A stretch of DNA of 23,314 nt, from contig CAZDVQ010000068.1 of NCBI GenBank assembly GCA_964508975.1, forward strand, positions 1 through 23,314. Reading direction: 5' to 3'. This document shows, piece after piece, positions 21,901-23,314 of this stretch. The notes beneath the pieces are model-generated. The model was not told the origin of the DNA and ran no database searches. It worked only from the letters and a program-made list of their open reading frames with translations. Numbering within the stretch: the first letter of the stretch is position 1; each line of letters starts with the position of its first letter. The translations under genes were made by a program, and so were the position numbers. This stretch comes from CAZDVQ01 sp964508975. GTDB taxonomy: Bacteria > Bacteroidota > Bacteroidia > Chitinophagales > Saprospiraceae.

Positions 21901-22663
21901 ATACATTCGAGAAAGTACCTGATAGGCCGCCGCCGATAACTTTGGTAAAGTTCAAGCCGTTATCGCTACTGCGGTAAACACCTTGGTCGGTGTTCACGTA
22001 CAAGTCGCCTTTGGGGTGAGCCAACATGCGATAACTATATTCCCAAGTTTGGGTACTGCTGAGTAAAGCCCATGTTTCGCCGCCGTCGGTTGAGCGGAAA
22101 ACACCTAAGCCACGGATTGCATCACCGTTGGAATAACCCTCACCGGTACAATAAAACATTATTTCAGGATTAATTTTGCTCTGTACAATATCGGTAATAG
22201 CAATATTGGGCATGAAATCCGTCATTGGAGTCCATTGCGCAGGGCTCGCTGCAATGTCGTTGGTTTTCCAAACGCCACCACCTACACCACCGGTCCAAAC
22301 GGTGCGATAGCTTGGATCGCGGCTGTCAAACATAATGGTACGGGTACGGCCAGCAACATCGTATGGGCCGCGTTCTGACCAGCTTGAGCCGGCGATTGAC
22401 TCGCCCGAACGGTTCTGTAGCTCAATCTGTTTGCGCTTGATCAACTCATAGGCTTGTTGCAAACGTTGTGTAGGCGGGTAGCCCAGGCTTAAGTCTTTGG
22501 TTAACTCAAATTGACGTTTAAAGGCCTGATCAATGCGGGCCTCTTTGCTCAATTTCACAAATGGCTTTTTGGCATCTTGTGGCTTGTTCAGCAAAAACAA
22601 GCTAGCCGTTAAGCACACCATCAGGGTAATGCCTAAAGTGCGAACCAAAATTCTAGATTTCAT
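18983..22663 (-). CDS. T9SS-exported beta-propeller protein with Asp-box repeats, PKD domain and type A sorting domain
   Basis: The 1226-residue protein begins with a signal or anchor segment at about 8-25 (RTLGITLMVCLTASLFLL). Residues about 95-760 form a sortilin/sialidase-like beta-propeller with Asp-box motifs: STDGGETW at 191, SSDNGLNF at 232, TNGGATW at 331, STNGGSTW at 382, TRDGGVNW at 522, SKNGGVTW at 665. No catalytic arginine triad or Asp/Tyr/Glu set of a sialidase is obvious. A PKD domain follows at about 768-840 (SYLWSFGDGATAN, then IGTYNVDLTINGN). A jelly-roll/MAM-like domain at about 855-1033 holds YTPNFDLSAPGIYELSFFAK and VEYSLDRGQTWQVL, then an FN3-like stretch. The C-terminus at about 1142-1226 (VYRVWPNPVVDN, LYDYAGKLIQ, LPPGIYILRL, ending VRFFKF) is a T9SS type A sorting domain. 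The protein should be displayed at or released from the cell surface; peptidase, carbohydrate-binding and adhesion roles are all open. Confidence 0.88.
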   Translation of the reverse strand: MKSRILVRTLGITLMVCLTASLFLLNKPQDAKKPFVKLSKEARIDQAFKRQFELTKDLSLGYPPTQRLQQAYELIKRKQIELQNRSGESIAGSSWSERGPYDVAGRTRTIMFDSRDPSYRTVWTGGVGGGVWKTNDIAASPAQWTPMTDFMPNIAITDIVQSKINPEIMFYCTGEGYSNGDAIRGLGVFRSTDGGETWALLSSTQTWEYSYRMLAHPKGDLYVNTDQGVYRSSDNGLNFTKVIGGGLSGTFSNVFYDIELSSDGKIYVSTASAIYRSSTGDVGDWTNITNGTGFPSGVSRTEFTVSPSDPNTIYAATANGAGDGEGIYRTTNGGATWTSGSLPNAIGMDNYCRGQAWYDLDIAVDPNNPLRIVVGGIDPHMSTNGGSTWTQLAQWAGAGLQYVHADQHRIMYQPGNSNVLYITNDGGVWRSSNASASPAQVSFRHRNETYNVTQFYAAAIHPDAFSNYFLAGAQDNGSQQFYEPGVSRTREVMGGDGAFCHIDQSNPNIQFVSIYFGSYSMTRDGGVNWGSGPNSEGSFISPSDYDDDANILYSQTNNQDQFHRSIILGNMVEEAFVTVTGPNGLPFVNCVKVDPNTPNRVYFGSFGGSIIRVDNANTGTSVAGTPLTIIPSGGTVSSIAIEDGDPNHLLVTLSNYGLANSIWESKNGGVTWIPSEGVNIPNNLPDMPVNYALFNPNNPTQAIIATEAGIWSTDSLQGNNTRWDAPNLASGVPITRVEMLQIRESDNVVLACTHGRGLFTSDVFSVPTPFAMYDRVHYTNSPMNFDGSLSLRASSYLWSFGDGATANTSVAQHSYSNIGTYNVDLTINGNVSAADDLKILPDRSVPYKPGITGYGGDFENFTEDFGVYTVKGSSLERGRSTLPYKDGTNSGNNAFVLGLTESFYQRFTHTMLYTPNFDLSAPGIYELSFFAKYQLDPGDDGFNVEYSLDRGQTWQVLGSDSEDDWYNYRSSSQTAFPSGTPYFTNIEVAFTQFKRNISEFAGQPNVAFRFVVKSDGAGNHSGLVIDDFVIDVYNEQLATKLTSFTARFIPGNSIQVDWSTFPEYRLDKFELEVSENGRDFEFVTSVDVPLPGSSITPKSYTYEHVDRRKSIYFYRLKVIGLDTSTNFYSNTIVVKRNLDGFNVYRVWPNPVVDNHVEITFTDGINDVPLTTELYDYAGKLIQSETQTFSGAWLSYDFNGDLPPGIYILRLNFEGQPDPITVRFFKF

Positions 22664-23314
22664 GCAGTAAATAGTTTAAAATGTTCCAATGTTCACAGTT
22701 GTTCCCGGTATAAAATTTCTTTTTCAAGGCTTTTGCCACAATTCCTGTCGGAATGAGCGCGTGAAAATAGCAACTTTTTTATTAAAATTTACTATCATCT
22801 GTCCACGCCGTTCAATTAAGCCCCAATTCGCTATAACTACGAACCAAATTGCCTCTATTATTAAATGCATAAAAAGTAGAATTGTTTGGGCGTGCCCCTC
22901 GCATAGGGGCGTATTTCATACGCCCCTATGCGCTCGGGTCGCTACGTTGCGCGGCTCGCTAACCGCTCGGCCCTTCGCCGCCCTACCCGCCTGACGGCGG
23001 TAGCCGAGGTATGCCTCAGCTCTACAATGGGCGGCTCGGTCTGGCGCTACGCGCCACCGCTCCACATCGCTCACGCAGAATGCCATTAAGCGTTAATTGC
23101 TTTGTTTGTTTTTCAGCATTTTCCGGCCATTGTACCCCCACATCTGCGCTGCATGCTTTGTGTTTCGCTTGCATGAGCTCCCCTCCTTGAAAAGGCTACG
23201 ATTAGGACACATTTTTTTCGGGGCTACTTGAAAAGAATTTCTACCAAACTGGTATGTATAAAGGATTGGCCTTGACGGACGAGCCGCCCGGAAAATCAGG
23301 CCATAAAACCGTAT
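22664..23314. other. Intergenic region with repeat R5; no secure gene
   Basis: Apart from R5 (22884-23078) this 651-base stretch has no accepted gene and no clear TAnnTTTG box for the T9SS protein gene. At the right edge a plus-strand frame starts at ATG 23254 (MYKGLALTDEPPGKSGHKTV) and runs off the end, and a minus-strand frame is open from 23314 to a stop near 23095. Either could be part of a gene outside the window; neither is recognisable. Confidence 0.5.
22884..23078 (+). repeat. GC-rich intergenic repeat R5 with perfect palindromic core
   Basis: Starts TTTGGGCGTGCCCC like R1, then a perfect palindrome at 22900-22932 (CGCATAGGGGCGTAT, loop TTC). GCTCGGGTCGCTACG, GGCTCGCTAACCGCTCGG and several smaller GC hairpins follow, ending ATCGCTCACGCAG. 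The first 12 bases and the end agree with R1, while the palindrome differs completely. Confidence 0.75.

Noticed and set aside
22689..22994. Plus-strand open frame of 101 codons before the right edge
   Set aside because: Half of it is translated repeat R5; the rest lacks protein-like composition.
23095..23314. Open frames on both strands at the right edge
   Set aside because: Too short and cut by the window end; no recognisable family, so not called as genes.

Overview
The window looks like chromosomal DNA of a member of the Bacteroidota. The evidence is a large exoprotein ending in a type IX secretion (T9SS) type A sorting domain, promoter-like TAnnTTTG boxes upstream of several genes, few recognisable Shine-Dalgarno sites, an ECF sigma/anti-sigma/DUF4097-like operon, and a kynurenine 3-monooxygenase of the bacterial type. 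The genus cannot be fixed from the sequence alone. No rRNA, tRNA, CRISPR array, phage gene or complete insertion sequence was seen.

Layout. 1-1101 (-): 5' part of an ABC exporter running off the left edge. 1203-2303 (-): serine beta-lactamase-family hydrolase, probably a lipoprotein. 2433-5129 (+): small SET-domain protein, then methionyl-tRNA synthetase. 5298-5864 (+): small transglutaminase-like protein. 6294-8693 (+): MutS2. 11504-8855 (-): tight four-gene unit of ECF sigma factor, one-pass anti-sigma-like protein, exported DUF4097/adhesin-like protein and outer-membrane barrel protein. 13775-12096 (-): polytopic GT-C-type glycosyltransferase. 15229-14093 (-): LpxB (lipid A). 15495-17827 (+): kynurenine 3-monooxygenase and an extended SDR epimerase/reductase two bases apart. 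18747-17833 (-): unknown lipoprotein. 22663-18983 (-): 1226-residue T9SS-exported beta-propeller protein. 22664-23314 has no secure gene.

The genes are mostly housekeeping and envelope functions. The intergenic DNA is the unusual part. Two copies of a roughly 160-bp imperfect hairpin element, about 95% identical and in opposite orientation, are bounded exactly by stop codons of neighbouring genes, so that the flanking TTA/TA supplies the stop. A 19-base tip of the same element lies in the leader of the SET gene. Five GC-rich intergenic repeats share flanking motifs; three carry a central palindrome of different sequence in each copy. Short degenerate tandem repeats, each of different sequence, precede several start codons; the most striking are two adjacent arrays of about 10-bp units in front of the glycosyltransferase gene, one carrying seven GGGG runs on the coding strand.

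The best candidate for something undescribed is the stop-codon-targeted hairpin element. The sigma/anti-sigma/DUF4097/barrel operon is the best candidate for a coherent functional unit.
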